From Hyphomicrobiales bacterium (lineage in GTDB: Bacteria; Pseudomonadota; Alphaproteobacteria; Rhizobiales; Beijerinckiaceae): a DNA stretch of 64,000 nucleotides. Numbering within the stretch: the first letter of the stretch is position 1; every line of letters begins with the position of its first letter. The position numbers were made by a program, and so were the translations under genes. A model generated the notes under the pieces. The model was given only the letters and a program-made list of their open reading frames with translations, had not been told where the DNA came from and ran no database searches. Below are positions 20,017 through 29,601 of the stretch, in pieces. The stretch is taken from positions 62,001 to 126,000 of the forward strand of contig JAQGKD010000096.1 in NCBI GenBank assembly GCA_028290285.1. The letters run 5' to 3'.

Positions 20017-20826
20017 TCAGTGACCCGGGTGAAGTGCGTCGTTGAGATAGACGCAGGTGAGGATGGCGAACACATACGCCTGCAGGCATGCCACCAGAAT
20101 CTCGAAGCCCGTGAGAGCAACGATGGCGGCGAGCGGCAGCGGAGACAGGATCGCGGCAGCGCCCGTTCCACCGACCAGCATCGCGACGAAGGCCCCGAAG
20201 ACCTTCAGCGTGATGTGACCCGCGAGCATGTTCGCGAAGAGACGAACCGAAAGCGAGATCGGGCGCGAGACGAAGGAGATCACTTCAATCAGCACGATGA
20301 ACGGCAGCAGGATCACCGGCACGCCCGAGGGCACGAAGAGGTGCAGGAAATGCGTGCCGTGCTTGACCGTGCCATAGATGATCACAGTCAGGATCACGAG
20401 CGCGGCCAGCGCGAAAGTGACGATGATCTGGCTGGTGACCGTGAACGTGTAGGGCACGATGCCGATCAGGTTCGAGAACAGCACGAACATGAACAGCGAG
20501 AACACCAGCGGAAAGAACTTCATGCCTTCCTGGCCGGCGGTGCTGCGCACCGTATTGGCCACGAATTCATAGGACATTTCAGCCGCCGACTGCAGGCGCC
20601 CGGGAACCAGGCTCTTCTGCGCGGTGCCGATGATCATCAGGAAGGTGATCGCAAGCAGCACGATGACCATGAACAGCGATGCGTTCGTGAAAGATGCATC
20701 GACGCCGAACAGGTGGATGCGCGCCAGCGGTTCGACGATGAATTGATGGATCGGATCGATCGCCTTGCCCGGTGTCGCCACTGTATCAAGCCCTTGTCTG
20801 ATCGCGCCGTCGGGCGCGGAGATCAT
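20017..20826 (-). CDS. atpB: ATP synthase F0 subunit a
   Basis: This 269-aa membrane subunit forms the proton half-channels facing the c-ring. The essential arginine is about R195 in [15 protein letters not shown]. The start of the conserved part is [16 protein letters not shown] (about residues 24-39), and six hydrophobic helices follow. The first about 20 residues are not usual, and GTG at the [10 protein letters not shown] position is a possible later start; neither has a strong ribosome site, so the start is unsure. It follows atpI by 64 bases and precedes atpE. Confidence 0.95.
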   Translation of the reverse strand: MISAPDGAIRQGLDTVATPGKAIDPIHQFIVEPLARIHLFGVDASFTNASLFMVIVLLAITFLMIIGTAQKSLVPGRLQSAAEMSYEFVANTVRSTAGQEGMKFFPLVFSLFMFVLFSNLIGIVPYTFTVTSQIIVTFALAALVILTVIIYGTVKHGTHFLHLFVPSGVPVILLPFIVLIEVISFVSRPISLSVRLFANMLAGHITLKVFGAFVAMLVGGTGAAAILSPLPLAAIVALTGFEILVACLQAYVFAILTCVYLNDALHPGH

Positions 20827-20890
20827 ATACGGCTCGCGCCCCGAAGGGCGCGAGAATGCGGTTCAGCCTATGCGCCGGTGGGCGCAGGTC

Positions 20891-21274
20891 TCAATGTCCG
20901 GAACGCCCCCCGCCCGAGCGCTGCGATCCCGTGGGAGCGGCCGCGATGCGGTAGACGTTCCAGAAGCCGGCCCCGGCGCCCAACATCGACATGATGAGCA
21001 GCAGAGCCGGTGAAGTCCCCAGCCATTTGTCGAACTGCCACCCCAGAAGGGCGCCGACGACAATGCCTGCGACGAATTCCGTCAGCACACGGAAGCCCAG
21101 GCTCATCGCCCGTCCCGTCTGCACGTCGGCCCCGTCGACCGCGGTTGGATCGGGATGATCCTGCCGATGCCGGTCGAGCGCCGCCGAGAGGTTCTCGAGC
21201 CGCGCCTTCATGGCCCGTTCCTCGTCGTCTCCAGATCCCTCTGGCCGGGATCTCTCGCCTTCGTCCTTCGCCAT
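20891..21274 (-). CDS. atpI: ATP synthase subunit I (AtpI)
   Basis: This 127-aa membrane protein is AtpI, the usual first gene of the F0 operon, thought to help c-ring assembly. The N-terminal 50 residues are charged and probably cytoplasmic. Two TM helices follow (FRVLTEFVAGIVVGALLGWQ, about 61-80, and LLLIMSMLGAGAGFWNVYR, about 90-108). The motif GWQFDKWLGTSP between them is typical of the alphaproteobacterial form. It lies downstream of a strong candidate promoter with a leader of about 170 bases. Confidence 0.9.
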   Translation of the reverse strand: MAKDEGERSRPEGSGDDEERAMKARLENLSAALDRHRQDHPDPTAVDGADVQTGRAMSLGFRVLTEFVAGIVVGALLGWQFDKWLGTSPALLLIMSMLGAGAGFWNVYRIAAAPTGSQRSGGGRSGH

Positions 21275-21612
21275 CGGCTCTTTCCGTGTCGCAGGAAACG
21301 CTCCTGCCGGACCCTATAGGGCCTGAAACCACGAAAGGCGAGCCTTGGACCGAACATGGGCCCGAGAAAACACAGCCAAAATGCAAGATTTTCAGGTGTA
21401 GCGGACGCGATCGCTGAAGAACGCACCCGACCCCTGTGAGACGCGCGCACCATATTGTCGAGGCGAGATTGTGTCAAGGCAAGCAGGTAACGGCGTACCG
21501 CACTGATTCCAAAAGACTTTACGGTTCACCTTTGGCCTGTGAACGAAGGTCGCAGGCCCCGCGTGCGGCTACGCCCGAGAATCGTAAGCTACGCAACGAC
21601 AGGATGTGTGTT
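21275..21612. other. Intergenic region upstream of atpI
   Basis: This 338-base gap holds the atp promoter (21449-21477, listed separately), its untranslated leader, and the 3' end region of the ABC importer operon. I saw no credible gene and no clear terminator for the ABC operon. Confidence 0.6.
21449..21477 (-). promoter_or_regulatory. Promoter of the atpI-B-E-F'-F operon
   Basis: On the minus strand a perfect -35 TTGACA (21472-21477) and -10 TATGGT (21449-21454) are separated by exactly 17 bases. This is a strong match to the housekeeping sigma factor consensus. The start point would be near 21442, leaving about 168 bases of leader before atpI. Confidence 0.8.
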
Positions 21613-22410
21613 TCAGATCGAGAAGTCCACGCTCCGGGCCCGGGCTTCGGCGCTGATGTCGGCTTTCACCTCCTGCGCGATTTCCGCCAGCACGATCGAG
21701 CCGCGCCGTCTCGGGCGCGCCACTTCGATCACGCGGGCGGAGCGCACTTCGCCGGGCTTGCCGCCCAGCGCCACCACCCGGTCGGCCATATACACAGCCT
21801 CGTCTATGTCGTGGGTGACGAAGAGAATGGTGCGGCCCGTCTCCTCGCGGATGCGGACGAGTTCGTCCTGCAGGTTTTCGCGCGTCGAGACGTCGAGCGC
21901 GCTGAAGGGCTCGTCCATCAGCAGGATGGCGGGGCGCACGGCGAGCGCGCGGGCGAGCGCCACGCGCTGGCGCTGGCCGCCGGAGAGCTGGTGCGGCCAG
22001 CGGTCGGCCATCTCGGCGAGGCCGACGAGCTTCAGCGCGTCGCGTGCCCGGGTGAGCCGCGCGGCCCTGGACGCCTCGGTCTTCTCAAGCCCGAAGGCCA
22101 CATTGGCCAGCACGCGCCGCCACGGCAGCAGCCGGGCATCCTGAAACACCATGGCCATGGGACGCTCGGCATTGGGTTCGGTCGCGATCTCGACGGTGCC
22201 GGCGGTGGGCTTGGCGAGATTCATCAGCACGCGCAGCAGCGTCGACTTGCCGACGCCGGACGCGCCGACTATGGCGACGAATTCACCGGGGCGCACGTCG
22301 AGGTCGAGCCCGCGCAGCACATCCGTGCGCTGGCCGTTCTGCTCGAAGGCAAGGCCGAGCCCGCTGATGTGAATGATCGGAACCAGGGAACAACTCGTCA
22401 CGGCTTCCAT
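21613..22410 (-). CDS. ABC transporter ATPase, nitrate/sulfonate/taurine type
   Basis: This 265-aa ATPase powers an SsuABC/TauABC-like importer. The Walker A motif is GASGVGKSTLL (about residues 50-60), the Q-loop is VFQDARLLPWRRV, the signature is LSGGQRQRVALARAL (about 143-157) and Walker B is ILLMDEPFSALD. The last residues before the stop show no regulatory domain. It overlaps the permease gene by 13 bases, so translation is coupled. The substrate cannot be read from the sequence. Order of genes (binding protein, permease, ATPase) is normal for the family. Confidence 0.93.
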   Translation of the reverse strand: MEAVTSCSLVPIIHISGLGLAFEQNGQRTDVLRGLDLDVRPGEFVAIVGASGVGKSTLLRVLMNLAKPTAGTVEIATEPNAERPMAMVFQDARLLPWRRVLANVAFGLEKTEASRAARLTRARDALKLVGLAEMADRWPHQLSGGQRQRVALARALAVRPAILLMDEPFSALDVSTRENLQDELVRIREETGRTILFVTHDIDEAVYMADRVVALGGKPGEVRSARVIEVARPRRRGSIVLAEIAQEVKADISAEARARSVDFSI

Positions 22411-23159
22411 TTCAGGAGCCTTTCCTGCGCGAACATGAAACCCGCATCCATGATGCCGTAAAGGGCCGCCATGGTGAGCATATAGACCACGACGATGTCG
22501 GTCGCGAGAAGGCTGGAGGCCTGCATCATGCGGCTGCCCAGCCCGCTGACACCCGAAAGCTCGGCGGCGACGACAGCCATCCAGGCCTGGCCGAGCGCGG
22601 TGCGCAGGCCGATCAGAATGCCGGGCGTGGCGGCGGGCAGCAGGACTTTCACGAGACGCTCGGGCGCGCTGCGAAAGCCGAAGGCGTCGGCGACTTCCAC
22701 GAGATCGCGATCCACGCTGCGAATCGCCCCATGTGCGGCGAAGAAGGCGATCCAGAACACTCCGATGGAGATGATGAAGATGGCATTGGCCTGATCGACG
22801 CCGAACCAGATGATGGCGAAAGGCGCCCAGGCGAGGTTCGGGATCGGGCGCAGCAGCCGCACGACCCAGGCGAGCGACCAGTCGAGCACGTTCGACATGC
22901 CGGTGGCCACGCCCATGATCGTGCCCAGACCTGCGCCGACCAGAAAGCCGAGAACGTAATGGTTGAGGCTCAGGCCCACATATTCAGCCCACAGCCCGCT
23001 GCGAAACTCGCGCATGAAGGCCTTGGGCAGATCGCTCGGCGGGGGCAGCAGGCTCGACTGGATGAAGCCGAGGCGCGGCACCGCCTCCCAGAACAGCAGG
23101 AACAGCGCTAGCCCGAGGGCAGCATAAAGAGTTGGGCGAAATCGCACGAGGGATCGCAT
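22398..23159 (-). CDS. ABC transporter permease, SsuC/TauC type
   Basis: This 253-aa inner-membrane permease has about six helices and the BPD_transp_1 fold. The EAA loop, which docks to the ATPase, is visible as VEVADAFGFRSAPERLVKVLLPAATPGI (given in pieces: VEVADAFGFRSAPERL, then VKVLLPAATPGI), about residues 140-167. The helix ahead (RPIPNLAWAPFAIIWFGVDQ) matches the SsuC/TauC/NrtB group. It is separated from the binding-protein gene by 227 bases that contain a mosaic repeat, which may affect relative expression. Confidence 0.93.
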   Translation of the reverse strand: MRSLVRFRPTLYAALGLALFLLFWEAVPRLGFIQSSLLPPPSDLPKAFMREFRSGLWAEYVGLSLNHYVLGFLVGAGLGTIMGVATGMSNVLDWSLAWVVRLLRPIPNLAWAPFAIIWFGVDQANAIFIISIGVFWIAFFAAHGAIRSVDRDLVEVADAFGFRSAPERLVKVLLPAATPGILIGLRTALGQAWMAVVAAELSGVSGLGSRMMQASSLLATDIVVVYMLTMAALYGIMDAGFMFAQERLLKWKP

Positions 23160-23196
23160 TCGTTGGAGGAGGCGGGTGGCGGATACGAGCGGCAGG

Positions 23197-23318
23197 CCTT
23201 CTCCCGGTGGGAGAAGGTGGCCGTGGAGCGGCCGGTTTAGGGGTTTCCGCCTTTCAGAACTGGGAGCGTAACCCCTCGTCAGTGGGCTCGGCCGACAGCC
23301 TCTCCCGCCGGGAGAAGC
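23197..23318 (-). repeat. Mosaic palindromic intergenic repeat, copy B
   Basis: This is the inverted copy of the element at 18399-18519. Read on the minus strand it gives CTTCTCCCGGCGGGAGAGGC, GACTGACGAGGGGTTACG, GTTCTGAAAGGC, GGAAACCCCTAAACCGGCCG and CACGGCCACCTTCTCCCACC, in the same order as copy A. It lies between the binding-protein and permease genes of the importer, inside the likely transcript. Confidence 0.8.
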
Positions 23319-23386
23319 ACGCCGCGTTTCTTACGATCATCGTAGATGACGATGACGAACGAGTGAAGCGCGTCGCCACCGCCTGC

Positions 23387-24397
23387 CTACTTGGCAATCG
23401 CCTTCTGATAGAAGGACGCATCGAACAGGCCGTCGAGCGGGACATCCTTGTCCAGCGTGCCGATGGACACCTGATAGGCCTGCATCTTCTTGGTGGCCTC
23501 GACGATGGCGGCCGGGTTAGACTCGAACTTCGAGGCTGGTGAGGCGAGTGCTGCGACGATCGTGTCGGTATCGATGAGGCCCTTGCCCAGCGCCCCTTCG
23601 ATGGCGGGGGCCACGCGCTTCGGATCGGTCTTGATCAGGTCGATGGCGCGCACGATTCCCGAAACGATCTTCTGCACGCCCTCGGGGTTCTTCTGCAGGA
23701 ACGCGCCGGAGACCGCGACGACCGTGCCGGGCTGGTTGGGGAACATCTGGCCGCCGAGCGCGACGATCTTGATCCGCTTGTCGCGGTTCTGGACAATCGT
23801 GTCGGTGGGCTCGCGGATGGTCGCGCCATCGACAGCGCCCGAGAGCAGCGCCTGCTGCGTGGCGTCGATACCCATGGGCACGACGTCAACATCGGCCTTG
23901 TCGGTCTTGGTGACCTCGTTCAGCCAATGCGTCAGGGTTGTGTGGGGAACGGAGCCGGGAGGCTGCGTGGCCAGACGCGCCGGCTTGCCGGTCGCCGCCC
24001 TGTACGCCTTGAACGCCTCGGCGGGGCTGACGCCCTCCTTGAAATAGGGGGCGAGCTTGCTGCCTGCGGCCACCGTCATTTCCTCGATGGCGGTCGCGGC
24101 CACCACCTTCACGTCGATCCCCTTGGAGCGCGCGACACCGAGCGGTGCAACGCCCGCGACATAGACGTCGAGCGTGCCCGAGGCCAGCGCCTGGATCATC
24201 ACGGGGCCGGATTCGAAGGTCGTGAACTTGAAGTCGAGCCCGGCCTCCTTGGCCCAGCCCTCCTTGTCGACGACGAAGATCGGCGCCGTGCCGAGCACGG
24301 GAATAAAGCCGACACGCACCTGTGTCTGTGCCTGGGCGGATGCGCCGAGCATGCCCATGGACAAGGCTGCGGCGGTGAGGGTCGAGAGAAGGCGCAT
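23387..24397 (-). CDS. ABC transporter substrate-binding protein, NMT1/SsuA-like
   Basis: This 336-aa periplasmic protein starts with a signal peptide ending in GASAQAQ (about residue 23). The mature part, TQVRVGFIPVLGTAPIFVVD, and later DVYVAGVAPLGVARSKGID and GATIREPTDTIV, are typical of the NMT1/SsuA/TauA group of type II binding proteins. I chose ATG 24397: GGAG lies six bases upstream, and the longer frame delays the signal peptide. The gene heads the importer operon and diverges from a 2-hydroxy-acid dehydrogenase gene. Ligand is unknown; alkanesulfonates, taurine, nitrate and thiamine precursors are all within the family. Confidence 0.9.
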   Translation of the reverse strand: MRLLSTLTAAALSMGMLGASAQAQTQVRVGFIPVLGTAPIFVVDKEGWAKEAGLDFKFTTFESGPVMIQALASGTLDVYVAGVAPLGVARSKGIDVKVVAATAIEEMTVAAGSKLAPYFKEGVSPAEAFKAYRAATGKPARLATQPPGSVPHTTLTHWLNEVTKTDKADVDVVPMGIDATQQALLSGAVDGATIREPTDTIVQNRDKRIKIVALGGQMFPNQPGTVVAVSGAFLQKNPEGVQKIVSGIVRAIDLIKTDPKRVAPAIEGALGKGLIDTDTIVAALASPASKFESNPAAIVEATKKMQAYQVSIGTLDKDVPLDGLFDASFYQKAIAK

Positions 24398-24598
24398 GTC
24401 TGTCTCCGAAAGTGAGTTTCGGGGCTCCATGTAGCATTAAAGCGCCGGACTGTGTGAAATAAAATAAATAACACATTTTTTTGTATGATAGGGCAGTGCC
24501 CGGCTTGTCTCAAGCCCATCCGCTTTACAACGCATGTCCCACCCCCCAAGATCGCACCGAAGCGAGACGCGGACGCGAAACCGCGCGAAGGGGGAAGA

Positions 24599-25753
24599 AT
24601 GGGTCGCCTCGACCATTGCTACAATATTGCCGATCTGCGTGACGTGGCGCGCCGCCGCCTGCCCAAGGGTGTCTTTGAATATCTCGACAAGGGCACCGAG
24701 GACATGGTGGCTCTCGGCAACAACCGGGCCATGTTCGACCAGACGAAGCTCCTGAATCGCGTGCTCGTCGATGTCTCCGACGTCAAACTCGACACGCAGA
24801 TCTTCGGCAAGCCCTCGGCGCTGCCGATCGTCATCGCACCCACGGGAATCGCAGGACTGTGCTGGTACGAGGGCGAGTATGAACTGGCCAAGGCGGCCGC
24901 CAAGGCGGGCGTTCCCTTCACGCTCGCGACCGGCTCCAACACGCCGATGGAAAAGGTGGCTGCCGGCGGCGGTCGTCCCTGGTTCCAGCTCTACATGTGG
25001 CGCGAGAAGGAATTGTCCTACGAACTCGTGCGCCGCGCGGCGGCGGCCGGTTTCGAGACACTGGTGTGGACGGTCGACATCGGCCATGGCGCCAACCGCG
25101 AGCACAATGCGCGCAACGGCTTCAGCCAGCCCTACAAACTGAACAGCCGCAGCGTCATCGACGTGTTGCGCCATCCCGAATGGCTGGCGACGGTGATCGG
25201 TCGCTATATGGCGACGACCGGCATGCCCGAGCACGTCAATTATCCCGCCCTTTATCAGGGCAAGATGACCGGCAAGGCCTCGCAGGCCAAGGCTTTGCGC
25301 GCCGACAAGGTGAGCTGGGCCGACGTCGACCGACTGCGCGAGATCTGGCCGGGCAAGCTGGTCATCAAGGGCATCATGCGGCCCGACGACGCGCAGCGCG
25401 CGCTCGATCACGGCGTCGATGGAATCGTGGTCTCGAACCACGGCGGCCGCAACATGGACTCGGCGCCCTCGACGCTGGACGTGCTGCCGGGAATTGTCGC
25501 GGCGGTGGGCGACCGCACCACAGTGCTCGTCGACTCCGGCGTGCGGCGCGGCAGCGACATCGTGAAGTGCCTGGCTTTGGGCGCGCACGCCGTGCTGACG
25601 GGCCGGGCGACACTCTACGGCATCGGCGCGGGCGGCGAGGCCGGCGCGACCAAGGCGCTGGCGATACTCAAGGACGAGATGCGCAGGACCATGGCCTATA
25701 TCGGCAAGCAGAGGGTCGGCGATATTTCGGACGATGACATCTGGCGGGGGTGA
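24599..25753 (+). CDS. lldD: FMN-dependent alpha-hydroxy-acid dehydrogenase (L-lactate dehydrogenase-like)
   Basis: This 384-aa TIM-barrel enzyme oxidises an L-2-hydroxy acid to a 2-oxo acid using FMN, like LldD or glycolate/mandelate oxidases. Seen are the N-terminal YLDKGTED (about 28), the FMN site PIVIAPTGIAGL (about 76-87), QLYMW, the catalytic His/Arg in SNHGGRNMDSAPSTLD (about 280-295) and the phosphate site DSGVRRGSDIVKCLALGA. I chose ATG 24599 after GGGGGAAG; the upstream extension has no family match. It diverges from the ABC importer. The AT-rich start region suggests a shared divergent promoter. The exact substrate is unknown, so lldD is tentative. Confidence 0.9.
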   Translation: MGRLDHCYNIADLRDVARRRLPKGVFEYLDKGTEDMVALGNNRAMFDQTKLLNRVLVDVSDVKLDTQIFGKPSALPIVIAPTGIAGLCWYEGEYELAKAAAKAGVPFTLATGSNTPMEKVAAGGGRPWFQLYMWREKELSYELVRRAAAAGFETLVWTVDIGHGANREHNARNGFSQPYKLNSRSVIDVLRHPEWLATVIGRYMATTGMPEHVNYPALYQGKMTGKASQAKALRADKVSWADVDRLREIWPGKLVIKGIMRPDDAQRALDHGVDGIVVSNHGGRNMDSAPSTLDVLPGIVAAVGDRTTVLVDSGVRRGSDIVKCLALGAHAVLTGRATLYGIGAGGEAGATKALAILKDEMRRTMAYIGKQRVGDISDDDIWRG

Positions 25754-25782
25754 GGTTTTCAGGCTTGAAGGACAGTTGCCGG

Positions 25783-25878
25783 CGTTGCGAGGAGCGAAGT
25801 GACGCGGCAATCCAGGAGTCGCTGGACCGTGCTGGATTGCTTCGGTCCGCTCGCAATGACGGCGGCTGGATTGCCGCC
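25783..25878. repeat. Palindromic intergenic repeat with terminal hairpin
   Basis: The left arm (25783-25815), starting GTTGCGAGGAGCGAAG and ending GCAATCCAG, pairs imperfectly with the right arm (25832-25860), CTGGATTGCTTCGG ending GCTCGCAATGAC. Such elements are common between genes in Hyphomicrobiales. It is followed by a hairpin GGCGGC-TGGATT-GCCGCC (25861-25878) and a T-rich run on the plus strand that could end lldD transcription. Confidence 0.75.
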
Positions 25879-25904
25879 TCTTTCTCGTCGTTGCGAAGGC
25901 GCGC

Positions 25905-28900
25905 CTAAACCGCTTCCAGAAACTTCTCGGCCTGCTGCAGGTCCACGCTCACCAGCTGCGACACGCCGCGCTCCGCCATGGTCACGCCGAAGAGGCGATC
26001 CATGCGGGCCATGGTGATCGGGTTGTGGGTGATGGTGACGAAGCGCGTGTCCGTGCGCTTGCGCATTTCTTCCAGCAGATCGCAGAAACGCTCGACGTTG
26101 GAATCGTCGAGCGGCGCATCCACCTCGTCGAGCACGCAGATCGGCGACGGGTTGGTGAGGAACACGGCAAAGATCAGCGACATGGCGGTGAGCGCCTGCT
26201 CGCCGCCCGACAGCAGCGTCATGGTCGTCGGCTTCTTGCCCGGCGGGCGCGCAAGAATTTCGAGGCCCGCTTCCAGCGGGTCGTCGCTCTCGACCAGTTG
26301 CAGCTCCGCCGCGCCACCCCCGAAGAGGGAGGTGAACAGGTCCTTGAAGTGCCCGTTCACGACCTCGAAGGCCGCCAGCAGGCGCTCGCGCCCTTCCTTG
26401 TTCAGGCTCTGGATCGCGAGGCGCAATTTGCGGATCGCTTCGGTGAGGTCGTCGCGCTCGGCGACCATCGCTCCGTATTTTTCCTCGATCTCGGTGAGCT
26501 CGTCGTCGGCGCGCAGGTTGACCGCGCCGAGCCGCTCGCGGTCGCCCTTCAAGGTTTCGAGCAGGCGTTCGATCTTGCTCGCATCGGGCAGGGCGTCGCC
26601 GGGCTTCAGGCCCGCGAGCGCCGCCACGCCGTCGGGCGGGCAATCGAGATCGGTCGCAATGTTCTTGACCACTTCCTCGCGGCGCTGACGCAGCGCTTCG
26701 ACGCGGGCCTCCGTGCGGGCGCGTTCCTCGCGTGCCACGCCCATGGCGTCGAGCGAGCCGCGCGCCAGCCGGTCGGCGTCCGCGAGATCCTTTTCCGCCC
26801 CCGCCCGCTTCTCGGACGCGGCGGTGCGGCCCTGTTCGGCCTCGGCGATGCCGTCCATCAGCGCGCGGCGCTGGGCGATGAACTCGTTGGGCGCCTCCGC
26901 GAGAACCACCTGTTCCTCGCGGGTCTCCTCCATGCGCGCGTCGATCTCCTCGATCTGCGCGGTGGCGCGGGCGCGCCGCTCGGCCCAGGATTTGCGCTCG
27001 ATGCCAATGGCCTCGCGCCGGCGCTGGCGCGATTCCGTCTCGCGCGACAGGCCCTGCATGGCGGCGCGGGCCTCGGCCACTTCGGCGCGGTGGGTCGCTG
27101 CCTCCGCGCGGGCGCGATCGAGCTTGCCGATCATGGATTGCGTGGCCGCCAGACTTTTCAGCGCCGCCTCGGCCTCGGACTTCTTGACCAGCGCCTCGTC
27201 GCGATTTTCGGCGAAGCGCGTGACCGATTCTTCCAGCGCCGACATGCGAGTCGCGACCTGCGCGCGGGCGCGCTCGGCAGCCGCCAGTTTTTCGCGGGCC
27301 TCCTCGACCTGCCGTGTGGCGGCGCGCGAGGCCTGCCGCGCGTTCATTTCCGCGACTGACGCGTCGCGCAATTCGGCCTGTGCCTTTTCCGACGCGGCCT
27401 TGGCGATCTCGGCTTCGCGGCGGGCAGCTTCGGCCTCGATCTTGAGGTCGCCGAGCCGGTTTTTCTCGACGAGGCGACGGGCGGCGGGCGTTGGCGCTTC
27501 GGCTGCGGCGGTGAAACCGTCCCAGCGCCAGAAATCCCCCTCTTTGGAGACCAGCCGCTGGCCCGGTTTCAGCAACTTCTGCAGTTGCGCACCCTCGCCC
27601 CGCAGCACGACGCCGATCTGTGCAAGCCGCCGCGCAAGGGCGGGGGGCGCACGCACAAGGCGGCTCAGGGGCTCGACGCCGGGCGGCAGGGCAGGGTCGC
27701 TCGATGCGTCACCCAGGCGGGCCCAATGGGCGGGCGCCGAAATATTCGTGGAGGCGTCGAGATCGTCGCCGAGCGCCGAGCCCAGCGCCGCCTCATAGCC
27801 CTTGTCGACGCTGATCTCGTCGACGACGGGCGGCCAGAGATCGCCGGCCGCCGTGTTGAGCAGGTTGGAAAGCGTGCGCGCCTCGGTTTCGAGCCTCTGC
27901 GCCTTGCGCTCGGCCTCGGCGAGGGGGCCGCGCGTGCGCGTCTCGGCCTCGCGGGCCTCGACGTGGCGGGCTTCGGCGGCCAGCATGGACTCTTCGAACC
28001 CAGCCGCCTGCTCGCTCGCTTCTTCCAGCGCGCCTGCCAGCGATTCCAGTTCCTCGTCGCTGCCCGACGCCTGTTTCAGCTGCGCCAGTTCCTGCGCAAC
28101 CTTCATCCATTCCGCCTCGAAACGGGCGAACCGCTGGCTCTCCTCGCGAAGGCCCTGTTCGAGCGTATTGCGCCGCGCATTGAGATCGGAGAGCGCGGAT
28201 TGCGCCTCGACCAGCGCCTTCTCGCTGTCGGCAAGCGCGCCCTCGGCATCGGCGAGGCGTTCCTTCGCGGAAAACTCGTCATCCGCCGAATTCTCGTTGG
28301 CGTCCTCGAGCTCCGTCGCCTCGTTGTCGAGCTTTTCGAGCACGCCTGCCGCATCCTCGATCAGCGCGGTTTCGCGGGCGAGATCGCGGGTCAGCTGGGC
28401 GAGGCGGCGTTCGAGTTCGGCGCTACGCTCACGGGCCCGGCGCTCCTCGACCTCCAGCTGGTCGCGGGCGAGTATAAGCCGTTGCAGCACCGCGCCGGCC
28501 TTGGCTTCCTCGTCGCGCAGGGCCGGGAGGCCATGGGCGGCGATGGCCTGGAGGCGCGCGGCCTCCGCCTGCAGGCGCGTGCGCTCGGCAACCTCGCGCA
28601 CGTCGGCTTCGAACTTGTGTTCGGCTTCGGCCAGCTGGGTCGTGATGTCCCGCCAGGCGATATGATAGAGCAGCGCCTCGTTGCGGCGGATGTCGGAGGC
28701 GAGGTTCTTGTAGCGGCCGGCCTGGCGGGCCTGCCGCTTCAGACTCTCGATCTGGGCCTCGATCTGCTTCAGTATATCTTCGAGGCGGCCGAGATTGTCC
28801 TCGGCCCCCTTGAGGCGCAATTCCGCCTCGTGCCGGCGCGAGTGCAGCCCTGCGATGCCGGCGGCCTCTTCCAGGATACGGCGGCGCTGCTGCGGCTTGG

Positions 28901-29363
28901 CCGAGATGATCTCGCCGATGCGCCCCTGTCCGACCATGGCGGGCGATCGCGCGCCGGTGGACGCATCCGCGAACAGTAATTGAACGTCGCGCGCCCGAAC
29001 CTCACGGCCGTTGACGCGGTAGGTCGACCCGGATTCGCGCTCGATGCGTCGGGTCACTTCGATCTGCTCGGAATCGTTGAAGGCGGCCGGCGCCATGCGG
29101 TCGCTATTGTCGAGATAGAGACCCACTTCGGCGGTGTTGCGCGACGCCCGGTTGCCGGACCCAGAGAAGATGACGTCGTCCATGCCCGACGCGCGCATGT
29201 TCTTGTAGGAATTCTCGCCCATGACCCAGCGCATGGCCTCGACAAGGTTCGACTTGCCGCAGCCGTTGGGACCGACGACGCCCGTCAGTCCGGGCTCGAT
29301 CTGGAATTCGGTGGCTTCGCAGAAGCTCTTGAACCCGACGATCCGAAGCTTGTTGAATTTCAT
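25905..29363 (-). CDS. smc: Chromosome segregation protein SMC
   Basis: This 1152-aa protein is the bacterial condensin SMC, an ATPase that folds and segregates the chromosome. The N-terminal head has Walker A GPNGCGKSN (about residues 32-40). Two long coiled-coil arms flank a hinge (about 480-640). The C-terminal head holds the signature LSGGEQALTAMSLIFAVF and Walker B VLDEVDAPLDDSN. The start MKFNKLRIVGFKSFCE is typical. Length is normal. Partners ScpA and ScpB are not in this window. It lies downstream of the DsbA-like gene in a known alphaproteobacterial order. Confidence 0.97.
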   Translation of the reverse strand: MKFNKLRIVGFKSFCEATEFQIEPGLTGVVGPNGCGKSNLVEAMRWVMGENSYKNMRASGMDDVIFSGSGNRASRNTAEVGLYLDNSDRMAPAAFNDSEQIEVTRRIERESGSTYRVNGREVRARDVQLLFADASTGARSPAMVGQGRIGEIISAKPQQRRRILEEAAGIAGLHSRRHEAELRLKGAEDNLGRLEDILKQIEAQIESLKRQARQAGRYKNLASDIRRNEALLYHIAWRDITTQLAEAEHKFEADVREVAERTRLQAEAARLQAIAAHGLPALRDEEAKAGAVLQRLILARDQLEVEERRARERSAELERRLAQLTRDLARETALIEDAAGVLEKLDNEATELEDANENSADDEFSAKERLADAEGALADSEKALVEAQSALSDLNARRNTLEQGLREESQRFARFEAEWMKVAQELAQLKQASGSDEELESLAGALEEASEQAAGFEESMLAAEARHVEAREAETRTRGPLAEAERKAQRLETEARTLSNLLNTAAGDLWPPVVDEISVDKGYEAALGSALGDDLDASTNISAPAHWARLGDASSDPALPPGVEPLSRLVRAPPALARRLAQIGVVLRGEGAQLQKLLKPGQRLVSKEGDFWRWDGFTAAAEAPTPAARRLVEKNRLGDLKIEAEAARREAEIAKAASEKAQAELRDASVAEMNARQASRAATRQVEEAREKLAAAERARAQVATRMSALEESVTRFAENRDEALVKKSEAEAALKSLAATQSMIGKLDRARAEAATHRAEVAEARAAMQGLSRETESRQRRREAIGIERKSWAERRARATAQIEEIDARMEETREEQVVLAEAPNEFIAQRRALMDGIAEAEQGRTAASEKRAGAEKDLADADRLARGSLDAMGVAREERARTEARVEALRQRREEVVKNIATDLDCPPDGVAALAGLKPGDALPDASKIERLLETLKGDRERLGAVNLRADDELTEIEEKYGAMVAERDDLTEAIRKLRLAIQSLNKEGRERLLAAFEVVNGHFKDLFTSLFGGGAAELQLVESDDPLEAGLEILARPPGKKPTTMTLLSGGEQALTAMSLIFAVFLTNPSPICVLDEVDAPLDDSNVERFCDLLEEMRKRTDTRFVTITHNPITMARMDRLFGVTMAERGVSQLVSVDLQQAEKFLEAV

Positions 29364-29601
29364 GGCCGGCGGCTCCCGGCTCGCGACCCCACGTCCCCCG
29401 CGAAAAACGCGCGAGGTTCGGTACGCATAGAATTACGCAACTCTGGCGTCACGCCACTCGTCCTTTGCCGCGGGCCCCACCGGCTCCGTATAGGCGTCAC
29501 AACGCAGCCGGCCATGCAACCCGTCGGCCCCCATATCGAAGGCCTGAGCCCGCATTTCCTGTGCGAAACCCCTCGAAGAGGAGGGCGCGCGCCCCGCCGA
29601 A

